Shown here: positions 23,100 through 34,863 of the stretch, piece after piece
Layout: every line of letters begins with the position of its first letter
Position numbering within the stretch: position 1 is the first letter of the stretch
DNA from: Paramyrothecium sp. XJ0827
Taxonomy: Eukaryota > Ascomycota > Sordariomycetes > Hypocreales > Stachybotryaceae
NCBI GenBank assembly: GCA_020881915.1
Contig: JAJFPB010000008.1
Coordinates: 1,116,001 to 1,180,000 of the forward strand
DNA: 64,000 nucleotides
Direction: 5' to 3'
Made by a program: the position numbers and the translations under genes
Notes under the pieces: generated by a model
The model's input: only the letters and a program-made list of their open reading frames with translations
Database searches by the model: none
Told to the model about the DNA's origin: nothing

Positions 23100-26000
23100 A
23101 TGGTGTTCGCACCACCGCCGCTGCCCACGCGGTTCCCGTGCTGGTGCAGAGCTGTTTATTCTTGGGGAGGCGAGGTAGGTTTTGACCTTGGGAACAGCCC
23201 ATCGCCAGCTGTTAGCTAACGTTCCTTTGATAGTCGAAACGAGACCTTGGATTCATCGAAGGCGACTTGATCGAATGTTTGAATGCCGGTGACGGATCGT
23301 GGTGGGTGGGCAGGCTGTATCGCGACCGAAGGACCGTTGGCTCGTTTCCTTCCAACTTCGTGGAAGTTCTACCGCCAGACTTTCGACCAACGACGCGATC
23401 CGTGAGCCCACTGCCAGCCAGCAATACACCAAGCCCGAAGACGGCGCCATCGAAATCGAAGACCTTTCGGAAACCTTTCGAGGCATATGCCAAGGCGCCT
23501 CATTACACCAGTGCAAAACAACCAGAGGTGTTCCGCGAGCCTCCAAAATCGCACTCCAGGGATGCTTCAAACAACTCGCTGGCAAACAGCGTTCGCGAGC
23601 CAGTCGATCGATCTCCTTCGCCAGCACCAACTCGCCATCAAGGTTCTCGCGTTCCTTCACCGCCAGGCCATCACTACATGTCAAGAGCTCCTTCGCCGGC
23701 TCCATCTCACTATCACTCAAGGCGGGCTCCCTCACCAGCACCACCGCATCATTATAATTCCAGGGCACCATCCCCAGCACCGCCTCAACACTACATCTCC
23801 CGAGCCCCCTCACCGGCGCCGCCGCCCCAGCAATACATCTCCCGAGCTCCCTCACCAGCTCCAACACACCACCATGCTATGCGGGCTGCCTCGCCTGCGC
23901 CGCCTCACCACTTCAACTCTAGGGCGCCCTCACCAGCGCCGCCCCAGCATTATATCTCAAGAGCCCCTTCACCAGCACCATCCTTCACGCGAGGGCCAGG
24001 CTATGGTAGTGCATTCGAGTCAGCAACCTCACCTCCTCCACCGGCGCCGCCACCTCATCGACATGTCCGGCGAAATGTGGAAAGTAACTCTCAGAACAGT
24101 ATCGTAGACGTCTCACGGCATGGCTCAACCGCGTCATATAACAGACAGGATGTTGCTCGACATAACTCCAATGCGTCATTCAATGCAGCACCGAAACTGT
24201 CGAGGCAGGCGTCTAACTCATCTTTTCGACCATATCGCCCTGGGTGTGAAAACTTGCAAACTCCAAGAGCACCATCTCCGTGTCCCCCAAGCCCAGCAGG
24301 GAGCCATATGACACCGTCACCGCTAAGAGAGGCTATGGACGGCGTAATGGAGCAGTTGGATCAATTAGAGGGCCTGGGTGGGAAACGCAACACGGACTCA
24401 CCAGAGCCGCCACTGAATCCTTGGTCGCCAGAGTCATTCGACATGGGCTCAGATCGATCCAGAAAAAGGTTGCAAGAAAGGACAAGGCCGTTGACATCGA
24501 TGGGAATAGCACACTCAGACGAGGGATACGAGACTTGGAGTGGTGAGTCTTCACAAGAAATGTCATTCCAGAATGGACATCGCGAACCGAAGAATGAGCT
24601 CCCCCAATTAAGCAACTACGTCGAGAGGATGGAGAAGCGTTTTCAAAAGATGCACCAGCATAGTATGAGCATGGGCAACCTAGATGATGAGCGACCGCCT
24701 CCTCCTCCACCGAAAACCCAAACATTCGAACGTCCAAAATCGTCCATGGGCGGAAGCCAACCCGCAGAAAGGAAATTGCGTGCTCGCAAGTCTGCTTATG
24801 ATATCGGCCGGGGTGTGGCCCGAACATTCACGACCAAGACGAACTCGACCAATGCCTCATCTGGAAATCAAAGTAATACCAGCTCCTCAACGCAAAGTAC
24901 AAACAGGACGTTATGGAGCGGAGTCTCAGCAGGAGGCTTCAGCTCAACTAGTGCTGGTAGTCTTGCAAGGACTGCCCAGCGGGCTCAAAGCGCTCTAGGT
25001 ATGCGCGACGCCGACGCCGATCGCCCGGACTCACCTTTCACCGGCGTCACATACCACAGTAGCCATGCTAGTCAGAACAGTGCCGTTGCTCGACCCGTCT
25101 CTCAGTTTGGCTTACACGAGGACGCTGTGCCTGGCTTGGGTGGTCTCGTCCAACCAAAGGCTCCGAAACGAAACATCTTCAAGAAGATGTTCGATTCTGC
25201 CAAGACGGGAGTTGCAAGCACGCGAGGAAGCCTTGCTGCCGGTACGATCGGCGGATTTGATTCTGTCAGATCGTCACCCCTTAACCGCTCGTTGCCTCCA
25301 GGGTCCTCACCTATGACTTCAAGCATGACTGGCATCGCCAACCCCCACCATGGCCGCGAAACTGCCAGAGATATGGGGCTGGGTAGCGGTGTGGACTGGG
25401 TCCAGGTTCGCCGAGACGTCAACCGGTCGAACTCGCTCAGTAAGATTGAGCGGACTGAGCGGCAGGATCGTTGCCAAATGCTGGACCACCCAGCTCTGAA
25501 TCCTGTCGATGAGCTTTACGAGAGTGTTGAGGGAGACGAAGGCGCCGATGGGATGCCCGTCAGCGAGCCAATCAACTACCAATCGATCAACCTCACCCAA
25601 GTCGATAAGAATTCTCGGTTCATAAGTGGCCTAGGGCCGACAACAACAGCCATCACTTTGGCAACCACGTATGTGTGTCGACCTTACCGCAGTGACGTAC
25701 AGCGACTCAGGGCCATATTCACCTGGGTGGCCGAGAAGATCTGCTGGGAAGAAGATTTTGAGGGTGAAATCGACACGCGTCGGGTCATCCAGAGCAAGCG
25801 AGCCTGTGCGGAGGAGTATGCCGTACTGGTCATGGAGATGTGCACTGCCGTGGGAATCCATTGCGAGATAGTGCGTGGCTACCTGAAGGCGCCTGGAGAG
25901 GTGCCCGACCTCAACATGATGCCTCGATCCAACCACTGGTGGAATGCTGTTGTAGTCGACAACGAATGGCGTATTATGGATTGCTGTCTTGCCAGTCCCT

Positions 26001-27082
26001 CTAACCCAAAAAGAGGCTTGTACTCTAGTGCTGGCAACACGATAGCCGATCCTTGGTGGTTCCTGGCTCGACCATTCGAAGTGTGCTGGACACATGTCCC
26101 AGAGCACCATGACCAGCAGCACATTGTTCCTCCAGTCGCACATGAGATCCTACTGAATCTGCCGTGCACCTGTCCTGCCTTCTTCCGCAACGAAATCGAC
26201 ATGGTGGAGTACAACACAGCACTAACAAGGATAGAAGATCTCGAAATGGTGCATATCAAATTCAACGTACCGGCTGATGTCGAGATTGCTGCCGAGGTCG
26301 AAGCTCGAGCTTACACCAGAGATTTGGATGGCGATTGTTTCGAAAGTGGAGACGTTGTCAAGAAACGAGCGCTGGCCCAGGCTGAGTGGTTCAACGGCAT
26401 CAAGCGCTTTACCATCAAGGCCTTGCTACCTGCCGATGAAGGCCAGGGAACGCTCAAGATTTACGCTGGCAAACGAGGATTGATGCACAGCATCAAGGAC
26501 ATCCCTCACCCTCTTGCATTCGCGCTTCCGATTATCCATACAGGCGAAAATCCACCGTACGACTTCGTCACGAGACACCCAACGCCACACGCGCAACGGC
26601 ATGACATATATGTGGTGCAGCCACAATGCCAGAAACTGGCACTGAACAACACGTTTGTTTTTGCCATTCGACAACACCCAAGCAACCTTGCGACAGGGCC
26701 ACAGTCTGTCCTTACGCCGGCTTCGAATCCAGGTGGAGCAAGCCCAATACCATTCGCCAGGCCAAGCTCAGCTATGAGTATGAACGCATCAAGCATAAGT
26801 GGTTCGAACCCAAGCTCAGCCAGCGGTACGGTTGCTGGAAGAAAGCCGGCCAAGCTGGCAATTCAGACACCAGGGGGAAAGATCCTCCGTCTCATGAGGA
26901 AGGAAGAGCGCAAGGGCATAAGCGTTGGCGGCCGCGGCTTCACAAGTGACGAGGAGATCAGCGACGGTGGCACTTGGGAGACTATCATCAAGTGCTCCGA
27001 AAAGGGAGTTTGGAGAGGGCTTGTGCTCGCTGATCGCACAGCGCGATGGTGTGTATTCGCAGAGTGGATCTGCGTTGGTTAG
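23100..27082 (+). CDS. CYK3: Cytokinesis protein 3 (SH3 plus transglutaminase-like)
   Basis: Two exons (23100-23174 and 23234-27082) encode 1307 residues. An SH3 domain spans residues about 15-70 (RAVYSWGGE…DLGFIEGDLIEC…GRLYRDRRTVGSFPSNFVEVL). A long disordered region follows, with a degenerate tandem SRAPSPAP-type repeat at about residues 160-275. The transglutaminase-like fold lies at about 830-950, with His926 (NHWWN) and Asp941 (IMDC) in place. The residue three before Tyr887, where the catalytic Cys is expected, is Ala884, and a Cys sits one position earlier. This fits what is known of Cyk3, whose domain is regarded as non-enzymatic. Cyk3 works at the contractile ring and septum. The first exon carries the start of the SH3 domain, so a single-exon model would truncate it. 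Confidence 0.93.
23642..23983 (+). repeat. Degenerate tandem repeat coding SRAPSPAP units in CYK3
   Basis: About nine units of 36-42 bases, each coding a variant of (S)RAPSPAP followed by a His/Tyr/Gln-rich spacer such as PPQHYI or THHHAM. The units differ at many synonymous positions, so the array is old or selected at protein level. Confidence 0.85.
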
Positions 27083-27785
27083 GAGGAATCCTCGAAGGAT
27101 TAACAAGCTACAAATGATACCAATGCGAAACGGTGGAGGAGTTAACTGCATGCATTTGATTGTCAAATGATAGAGACAGGAGCTTCATTCCGCATTTAAT
27201 GGGCGTTCAGGTTCAAAGATTGTTTAAAGGGATACAGCCAAAATTGGCGTTTGATTTAAGGTCTGGATGGATAGCATAGTGGACAGGTGTACGGATATGT
27301 ATACTACTCTATTTGGTTGAATCCGAAATAATACTCGAGCCAGCACACTGCGTCTGGTTTCAAATAGTTTTCTGTTAAGTGCCAGTCCGCCCAAGACGCC
27401 ATGAGCTGGAACTTTGAGTTTGAGGGTTGTCTTTGATGGAGATGCCCACAATCCCACGGTAGGCGTGAGCACAGAGAGCCATAATCCTAGTCCTTGCATT
27501 TGATTGGGTCAAAAGGGTCGTGGTGCTGGGAATACGGCACCCCTTGTCCTCTTTTCTGGGCCGTGACACACACCCCTTCCCTTCGAGGGTCCGACGCCAG
27601 ATCACGCCCCAGATTTGTTTTGCCGGCAACGAACGACTACCGGGCGAATCCTCTCGACGAGCCGACGACGATGACTATCGAAGCGTGAGACGCTCTTCCC
27701 CGACCCATAGCATTGCTGCGCGCGCGCGCGATCATTCGGACGTCTCGACGCGGCGTCACCTGATGCTTTCGCCGTCTGAGCCGTC
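27083..27785. promoter_or_regulatory. CYK3 3' flank and MAU2 promoter
   Basis: A head-to-tail interval of 703 bases. A CG alternating run (GCGCGCGCGCG) lies near 27718-27730, just upstream of the MAU2 start. No gene is seen. Confidence 0.5.
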
Positions 27786-30700
27786 ATGACATATCGGGGC
27801 CCGCTGCCTCCCGCTGGGGGCGGATTCCCAGGCCAGCAGCAGCAGCAGCAGCAGCAGCAATACGCGCCGCATCCGCAGCAGGCAGGTTACCAGACGCATC
27901 CGTCGGGCTACAATCTGCCGCCTCAGCAACAACAGCAGCAGCAGCAACAACAAGAATACCAGCAGCAGCGGTATCAGCACCAATTCCAGCACCAGCCAAA
28001 CGGTGGCCTCGGCCAGCAACAGTTCTACCCGCAGCAGCAGCAGCAACAACAGCAGCACGGCCAATACTACCATCCGCAGCAGGACTACCAGCAGATCCCG
28101 GTGTCACAGCCGTACGGCATGGGCGGGATGAATACGTATTCGGGGTACCAGCACCATGGAAGCGCATCGGGCCCCGGCCCCGGCGGTTACGGCGTCCAGC
28201 TGGCGCAGCAGCAACAGCCGGCAGCTGCCAGCTACGTTCCTCCTCCGCAAGTATGGCAGCCTTCCATGCAACAGCAGCAGCAGCAGCAATCGCACCTTCC
28301 TCAAACTCCACAGCGTTCGCGACCCGACATCTTCAACAACTCACCCGCGCCCTCTCCTCGACAAACCCACCAGCAGCAAATCCACATACAGTCTCCCCAG
28401 CAGTCACACTATCAACAACTCCCGAACTCACAACCACCAACCCCCTCTACGTTGCCGTCGCACCTTGCACAGCACCAGGTCCCGTCACAACCTGGCTACC
28501 ACCACGCGCAACCCCAGCAGCAGCCCAGCTATGTGAACCTTCAGGATATCCAACAGCAGCCACCGTATCAGCAGTCACCAGTCATGGGTAACAGACTGGG
28601 CACAGTGAAGAAGGAGGAAGCGGCAGAAGACCAGAAGCCATTGCGCGGTTATGCTCCCGTGGCAGAACCAGAACGATGTATCGAGGTCGCAACCAAGCCC
28701 TATGAGCCCTCTATCATGGCCAAGCCCGAATTCCCTAGGTCTCTGGACACGAAAATCGACGCCTCTCGTTCCAAGTCAAGCCCGAGATCGTCCATCTCAA
28801 ACTCTCCAGCTCCTTCCATCCGCTCTCCCAGCATTTCAAAAAGATCCCCTGCTGTGACGCACAAGTCCCGGCCTTTTGACACAGTGCCAGTCATGATGGC
28901 GATAGCCGAGGAGTGCATTGACCGCGCCCGTGCTTCTGTTCATGATGTCGCCATGTCCATGCACCCGGATATGGTAGACGAGTACCAAAAGCTGATAGCG
29001 ACAAGCTTGGCGTGCTTTGAAGCAGCGTTGCAGAGTGGCCGCCTTGCGCCGCGCGAGGAGGCGCGTGTACGACTACGGTACGCGGCCGTTTTGCAGGAGG
29101 AGACGGAGAACTTGATGGAGGCTGAGACGACACTCAGCAAAGGAATCATTCTGTGTGACAAGGTAAATGGAATTGGCATATGATCCCACGCTCCACACGG
29201 CTAACCGCTTTTGCAGCACCGCCTCTTTGATCTCAAGTACTCTATGCAGTATCTACTATTGAAAGTTTTGTTCCAACGCAATCACAAAGCCGCTCTGATC
29301 GCAGTCGATCGGCACATCTCTGATTGCGAAGCGTACGTCCAAATCTAATCTCTCCGCGTACTCGGGCTGACAGTCGTGACAGGTTCAAACACATCCATTG
29401 GTTGTATGCCTTTCGGCTTCTCAAAGCACTTTTTCACATCGAAATAGGGAATTCAGCAGACGCGAGTGCTTTTGAGAATACCCGTGCCATTCAGAATGTG
29501 GCTACCTCGCGAGGCGACAATGCCCTGAGCGTCTTCGCCGCTCTTCTGGAAGCTCTTACACTCCTCAAGACCCCCAAAGACGGTCATCACGAGAAATTGC
29601 AAGCTTGCCTTGCCCATGTTGGCAAGTTTCAGCTTGATCCGTCCGTGCAAATTGTGCAACTGAGCATCTTAACCTCTCTCATCGAAGTTGCGTCGATGTT
29701 AAACGTCCAGCATCCCGACATCACGGCTCAGTCCCTCCGCTCGCTTCAGAAGAAACTCGATGAATGCGACGATTGGCATAACGTCAAGGCTGATTTTCTA
29801 TTGCCTGTAAAGAAACAGTCCTCAGCAGCTAAGACGATTAGCAATGACACGACCGCGATTGTTAGGGCCGGCCACGCCGACATAAATGCCGACTTCCTGG
29901 TAATGGCCTTCATGACCAAGATGGAACTGAGATCCTTGGTGTAGGTTCATCTTGCTTTCCGGTGGTTAGGAAAACTGACTCTAATCTCTCTCCAGGTTTA
30001 TATTCAGTGGTCTTGCATCCTTGCACAAACCTGTCTCACAAGGTCGTAGATCAACGGAACTATGGCGAGAGGGCATCAAGATTCTCGACGCATGTAAGTC
30101 TACAAAGATCGTCCGCAAGCCGATAGTGATCTCACACACTTCACAGGGGACACGTCAACAGCAGGTATCCGTTACGGTCCATCTATCTCATTGGAAGCTG
30201 CCGTTCGGCAACGTACATGGCGACTAGAGGCACAGGCATACTTGAACATTTTGCTAGCTCTGCTTGCAGCCAGTCACTGCCAGTGGGATACCGTGAAGCA
30301 GCTGCTGGCTAAAGCCGAAGCGCCGGTTGCGTCCTCGAAACAGACAGCTCTGAAACAGCTCTCGGTTTATTTATCGGGGGTATACTATCAAGGTACAGGA
30401 GATCTCCAAGCCGCCATTCGCATCTTCTCGGATGCCCAATTCAACGTTCCTCAACGGATCGGTGCCAAAGCCGGCCAGAGCGAAATTGCGCTTCTCGCCA
30501 GCATGAATCGTCTGTGGATAATGCAACACCCATCCTGCCGGGACGATCAAACGACACTGGATTTGGTCGAGCTTCTTCAGCCTCTGTGCGCAAATCACAA
30601 TAATATTGAATTACGCATTGCGTGGCACAACGTTGCTGCATCTCTGGTGACCGAGCCACCTCAGCAGCTGAACCAGCGCAAGCAGCACATGCACGCAGCC

Positions 30701-30979
30701 ATAGCCGGCACGAAGATCACCAACAACTTCCTCGGAGCTGCTGTGACGTTGTGCATCATGCGAAGTCGTTTCTTCGAAAACGTGATTGGCGAGCAGGCCC
30801 TCAAAAGCGCCCTAGCTGCGGCTAAGCAGGCGCAGAAGAGTGGCAACTTGTTGTGGCAGAGCGTGGCGGATGGCATGTTGGCTCAGTCATACGAGGTGCA
30901 GGGCCAAAGAGTCGAGTCCGCGCACGAATGGGAGAAGGCCACGAGAGAGGCCAAGGGTGCATTTTCCGGGAGTTCGTGA
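27786..30979 (+). CDS. MAU2: Cohesin loading factor MAU2/SCC4 with polyQ N-terminus
   Basis: Five exons (27786-29162, 29217-29332, 29383-29940, 29996-30093, 30147-30979) give 993 residues. Mau2/Scc4 (Ssl3 in fission yeast) partners Scc2 to load cohesin onto chromatin. The conserved TPR-like helical part begins near residue 363 (PVMMAIAEECIDRARASVHD) and continues to the C-terminus (AYLNILLALLAASHCQW, LNQRKQHMHAAIAGTKITNNFLGAAVTLC, WQSVADGMLAQSYEVQGQ). The first 280 residues are mostly Gln, Pro, Tyr and His with several long Q runs coded by CAG/CAA. Such a region is absent from the compact yeast protein. All splices restore the frame. Confidence 0.92.
27834..28050 (+). repeat. CAG/CAA trinucleotide tracts (polyglutamine)
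   Basis: Four clustered CAG/CAA runs in exon 1 of MAU2, at about 27834-27859, 27926-27969, 28013-28020 and 28033-28056. CAG and CAA are mixed, which usually limits expansion. Confidence 0.9.
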
Positions 30980-31215
30980 GGTTTGTTTGTATCCCATCAT
31001 GGCGGGTCGGGCGTCAAAGGGTGTATTTGGCCATGGCAAAGGTCGCTGGATGTATATCATGGTCTGGGTATATTAGAGGGTTGTAAGATACCTATAATCA
31101 TAGTGTCGCTCGTACGGATTTCTCCAATGATCCAGCGGAATTACTTTGCGAGACCTGCCAGCCCACACGTAGCAGTTTGCTGCAGAACAATTCAATCCAT
31201 CCGAGTGTCCTCACC

Positions 31216-32409
31216 TCACCTACGGGGATAGCCAGGAGGAGGCTGGAAGCCAGGCGGTGGCATGAAGCCTGGAGGCGCCGGAGGCGTACCTGACGCACCG
31301 GGAGGAGGGGCAGGAAATCCTGGAGGCGGCGCAACGGGGAAGCCTTGCGCTGGGGAGCCAGTTGGCGGACGGAAGGTACCAGGATGAAAGTCGGCCGGGT
31401 TCGTGTATCCACCATGGCCCTGCGGCGGCCTCGCTGGTAGGCCTGATGGTGCCGGTGGAAGAGGAGCTGAGCCCCGACCAGGGCCGGGCGGGGGGATACC
31501 GCCGGCATTGTAGGGCGACAGTCCACGGGGAGGACCAGACGGTGGTGCGAAGCCAGCCGGCATGCCAGGTTGCGGTGTGCCGGCGGGTGGCATGCCCATG
31601 TGAGGCATAGCTCCAGCCATGGCCGAAGGGTCGAAGCCGGCAGGGGGCGCCACAGGAGGAGCGGCAGACTGAGGGGGGCCGTTCATCAGGAATGCAGGCG
31701 GGACTGGTTGTGATTCGGGGACAATGTTTCGCTTCTTGGCCTGGGCGGCAAGCTCTCGCTCGGCGGCATCGCCGTGCCTCTCGCCCTTGCCATCCTTCTT
31801 GAAGGCGTACTGCACGGACACCTCCTTGCTCAGTATGTACTGGCCGTGCAGGTCGGCGACGGCGGCGTCGCTGCTGTCAAAGTCGGCGAAGCTGACGAAG
31901 CCGAAGCCCTTGCTCGCGCCGCTGTCCTCGCGGGCGACCTTGGGCAGGCTGAGGAGGGGCCCGAAGCGGGAGAAGGTGTCGTAGAGGATCTTCTCGTCGA
32001 CCATGGGGTCGAGGTTGCCGACGAAGAGCTCGGCGCCGACGTCGGCCGTCTTCTGCTTGTCGGCGCTGGCCTTGTTGACGCGCAGCGACTTGCCGTAGAG
32101 CTTGATGCCGTTCATGACGTTGGCGGCGTACTCGGCGTCCTGGGGGCTGCGGAACTCGACGAAGCCGAAGCCCTGGTGCGTCTGGGTGACGCGGTCGCGG
32201 GGCATGTGGATGTTGTGGATGGGCCCCGTCTGGAGCATCACCTCGTAGACCATGGCCGGCGTGGCGCGCTCGTCAATGTTGCCGATGTATACGGTGGCCT
32301 CCTTGTCCTGCTCCCTGCGGTTGGTGTCAGCAAAGTCCCGTGTTCATTGTAAACCCAAAGCAGAGTCGGTTCATATCACGACGACGTACCAATGCCTGTT
32401 TTGCGCCAT
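31216..32409 (-). CDS. HSH49: Splicing factor 3b subunit 4 (two-RRM protein)
   Basis: Two exons (32390-32409 and 31216-32314) encode 372 residues. SF3b4/SAP49 (yeast Hsh49, fission yeast Sap49) is a U2 snRNP component that contacts pre-mRNA near the branch site. The first exon has only 20 coding bases (MAQNRHW). RRM1 covers residues about 13-90 (ATVYIGNIDERAT, GFGFVEF) and RRM2 about 100-180 (AELFVGNLDPMVDEKILYDTF, GFGFVSFADFD). A Pro/Gly/Met-rich tail follows, as in SF3b4 of other eukaryotes. It is divergent from TOM7, with 393 bases between the two starts. Confidence 0.94.
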
Positions 32410-32802
32410 GATGCCGGTTTTCTGGGGTTGTTTTCGCGGCGTGCAGAACGGTAGAAAACCAACAATGCAGCAGGGCGTTTTGAGATTGCGGGAACTGGAT
32501 GTCTGTAGATGGGCCCAGAGCTTCGCGGTAGCTTTTTTTGGTGTTTTTCTGGGAGCGATAGTCCGTTATGATAGGCTAGGTTAGTCTTGGGAGTTGACTG
32601 CAACACAACCAACCATGCAGGATTACCTAATCAGAGCTCGACCGGAACCTTTTTTGCTTATCATTTATCGTCGAGGCCCGAATTTTCAAGCTCATCATCA
32701 CTACAGACCAAACCTTCGACGGAGCCCGCGGTTACAGCCAAGCACGTCACCAAGCACCAGAGGCCCCGCGTCACCCCGAAGCAACGGAACTCAGTCGACA
32801 AG
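32410..32802. promoter_or_regulatory. Bidirectional promoter region, SF3b4 / TOM7
   Basis: A 393-base interval separates the divergent starts. It contains T-rich and A/C-rich flanks but no clear TATA box in the right place. It must serve both genes unless an enhancer lies inside a neighbour. Confidence 0.5.
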
Positions 32803-33263
32803 ATGTTCGCCCTTTCCGAGGAGTCCAAGGTACGCACGACGCGGCAGGCTGGCGCAGGGGAAGCGGACACGCAAACCACCTTTCAGGGAAGCTAACGATG
32901 GGTTCGTCGCAGGAGCGCATTGCTAAGCTCATTGACATCTCGCGCTTCGCCGTTCACTAGTACGTCTCTCGCATCATCGGGGCGCGCCTCGGGCGTTGGA
33001 CAATACTAACCGTCGTCTGCAGTGGCTACCTCCCCCTGATCCTCTACCTCGGTACGGGCGCAAGACAGACGCAGTCCTTTCCACCTCGACGCTTCGACAG
33101 CGGAAGCTAACCATCATCGCAGGCTACACCCGCAGCGACCCCCGTCCTACGATCATCCGGTACGCTCTATCCTCGCATGATCTGCACCCTTCCCGTCTAC
33201 GTGTCGTGATCCGGACACTGACTAACTCTCCTGCTCTCTAGCCTCCTCTCCCCTCTTTCTTAG
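32803..33263 (+). CDS. TOM7: Mitochondrial import receptor subunit TOM7
   Basis: Five tiny exons (32803-32829, 32913-32959, 33023-33051, 33123-33159, 33242-33263) give a 53-residue protein. I assembled it by eye; no single open frame shows it. The product starts MFALSEESKERIAKLIDIS, continues FAVHYGYLPLILYLGYTRS and ends RPTIIRLLSPLS. This matches Tom7: a short cytosolic N-terminus, one membrane span with the HYG…P…LYLG pattern and the NLLSPLP-like tail. Tom7 is a small subunit of the TOM complex in the outer mitochondrial membrane and affects its stability and dynamics. All four introns (83, 63, 71, 82 bases) have GT-AG ends and keep the frame. The coding sequence is only 162 bases. Confidence 0.93.
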
Positions 33264-33835
33264 ATGTATAATTAGCGACTTATCGACGACGACTTGTGTA
33301 TATTATGGAGAAGTTTTGGGACCTGGACCCAGAGCATTGGCATGTAATAGCGTTGGATCACATTACTTGGTAATCGAGTGGCCGCGTTGGGAGGAAAGGG
33401 GGCTGGACAGAAAAGGTCCGGCCGGTTGTACCAATATACGAGAAATTTCAATGAATATCCACTTTCTCACGAACCCAGAAGCTGCTGCGCTGTAACACCT
33501 GTAGATCCCCAAGTTTGCAAAGTGCTTGACATTTTCCGCGCGTGCACGAATTACAAACAGCCCGGACGGAATCACACTCTCACGCAGCCGAAGCAGGCCA
33601 GGTGACGTCTGGGAAATGTAGGGTAGGGTAGCTCCGGAGCTCGGCATCTCGACCCCGGGGGCCTCGACTCAGACGTCACCTCCGTTTCGGTGAATTTTCA
33701 GGCCTTTCACCATCTCACGTCCACCCAAAGGAAGAAAAAAAAGGAGGCAACGCAGCCCAGAGCCAAAACCTCCTCCAGCGATGTAACTGAATTCTCGAGG
33801 GGAACAATAAACCTCCCGCCCCAACCCGCAATCCT
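33264..33835. promoter_or_regulatory. TOM7 3' flank and mitochondrial carrier promoter
   Basis: A head-to-tail interval of 572 bases. The last 150 bases are A-rich and C-rich, as expected of a leader. No gene is found. Confidence 0.5.
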
Positions 33836-34863
33836 ATGCCCGAAAACAGCCATGCGGGCGTCTCTCCCGCCGTCGTCGAGTCCATCGCCGGCCTCAGCGC
33901 CGGCACCGTGGCGACCTTAGTCGTGCACCCGCTCGACATTGTCAAGACACGCATGCAGAGTGAGTCGGAGGACCTGGCGGAGGGCGAACCCTCTGTGGCG
34001 AATCTGGAATGGGAAATGTCTGGGCTGACCCTTCGTGCGCTTCGCCGTATCCAGTCTACCGCGGGCCAGCATCGTCAGGCGTCGAGCGGCCGTCGACCAT
34101 GGCCCTCATCCGCTCGCTCACCTCGAACCCGCAGCCGCTCGCGTCGCTCTACCGCGGCCTGACGCCCAACCTCGTCGGCAACTCGGGCAGCTGGGCATCC
34201 TTCTTCTTCTTCAAGTCGCGCTTCGAGCGCGCCATGGCCCGGTGGCGCGGGCACCGCGAGCGGCCCTCCCCCGGCGACTACTTCGTCGCCAGCGCCCTCG
34301 CCGGGACCGCCACGACGGTCCTCACCAACCCCGTCTGGGTCATCAAGACGCGCATGCTCTCGTCGGACCGCGGCGCCGCGGGCGCCTACCCGTCCATGCT
34401 GGCGGGCGCGCGCACGATATACGCAACCGAGGGCCTCGGCGGCTTCTATCGCGGCCTGGCCGTCTCGCTCGTCGGCGTGTCGCACGGCGCCGTGCAGTTC
34501 GCCGTGTACGAGCCGGCCAAGCAGATGTACTACGCGCGGCGGCGGCGGCTCGGCCAGGGCGTCGACGACAAGGCCCCGATGACGACCGAGGCCACCATCC
34601 TGCTGTCCAGCACCGCCAAGCTCTTCGCCGGCGCCGTCACCTACCCATACCAGGTCCTCCGGAGCCGGCTCCAGAACTACCAGGCCGAGGAGCGCTTCGG
34701 CAGGGGCATCACGGGCGTCGTGGCGCGCATCTGGCGCGAGGAGGGCATCCCGGGCTTCTACAGGGGCGTCATCCCCGGCGTGGTGAGGGTCATGCCGGCG
34801 ACGTGGGTGACGTTCCTGGTCTACGAGAACGTAAAGTACTATCTACCGCGGTGGTTTGCCTAG
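33836..34863 (+). CDS. FLX1: Mitochondrial FAD/folate-type carrier (FLX1-like)
   Basis: Two exons (33836-33959 and 34055-34863) encode 310 residues. The three SLC25 signatures are HPLDIVKTRMQ near residue 32, NPVWVIKTRML in the second repeat and YPYQVLRSRLQ in the third. The Trp in the second motif and YPYQV in the third are typical of the Flx1/SLC25A32 group, which moves FAD or folates across the inner mitochondrial membrane. The length is normal. Exon 2 is very rich in G and C, so two frames stay open throughout; only this one has carrier motifs. NAD or pyrimidine carriers share the PxW motif, so the substrate is not certain. Confidence 0.9.

Noticed and set aside
23253..23867. 204-codon minus-strand frame opposite CYK3
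   Set aside because: Antisense of the repeat-containing exon; composition is the complement of the repeat.
26804..26816. Possible tRNA T-loop (GGTTCGAACCC)
   Set aside because: It is inside the CYK3 coding frame and lacks flanking stems.
27756..28311. PolyLeu and polyAla frames on the minus strand of MAU2 exon 1
   Set aside because: They are reverse-complement readings of the CAG/CAA tracts.
31774..32352. 192-codon plus-strand frame opposite SF3b4
   Set aside because: Antisense shadow of two RRMs; Val/Gly/Ala/Asp-rich low-complexity translation.
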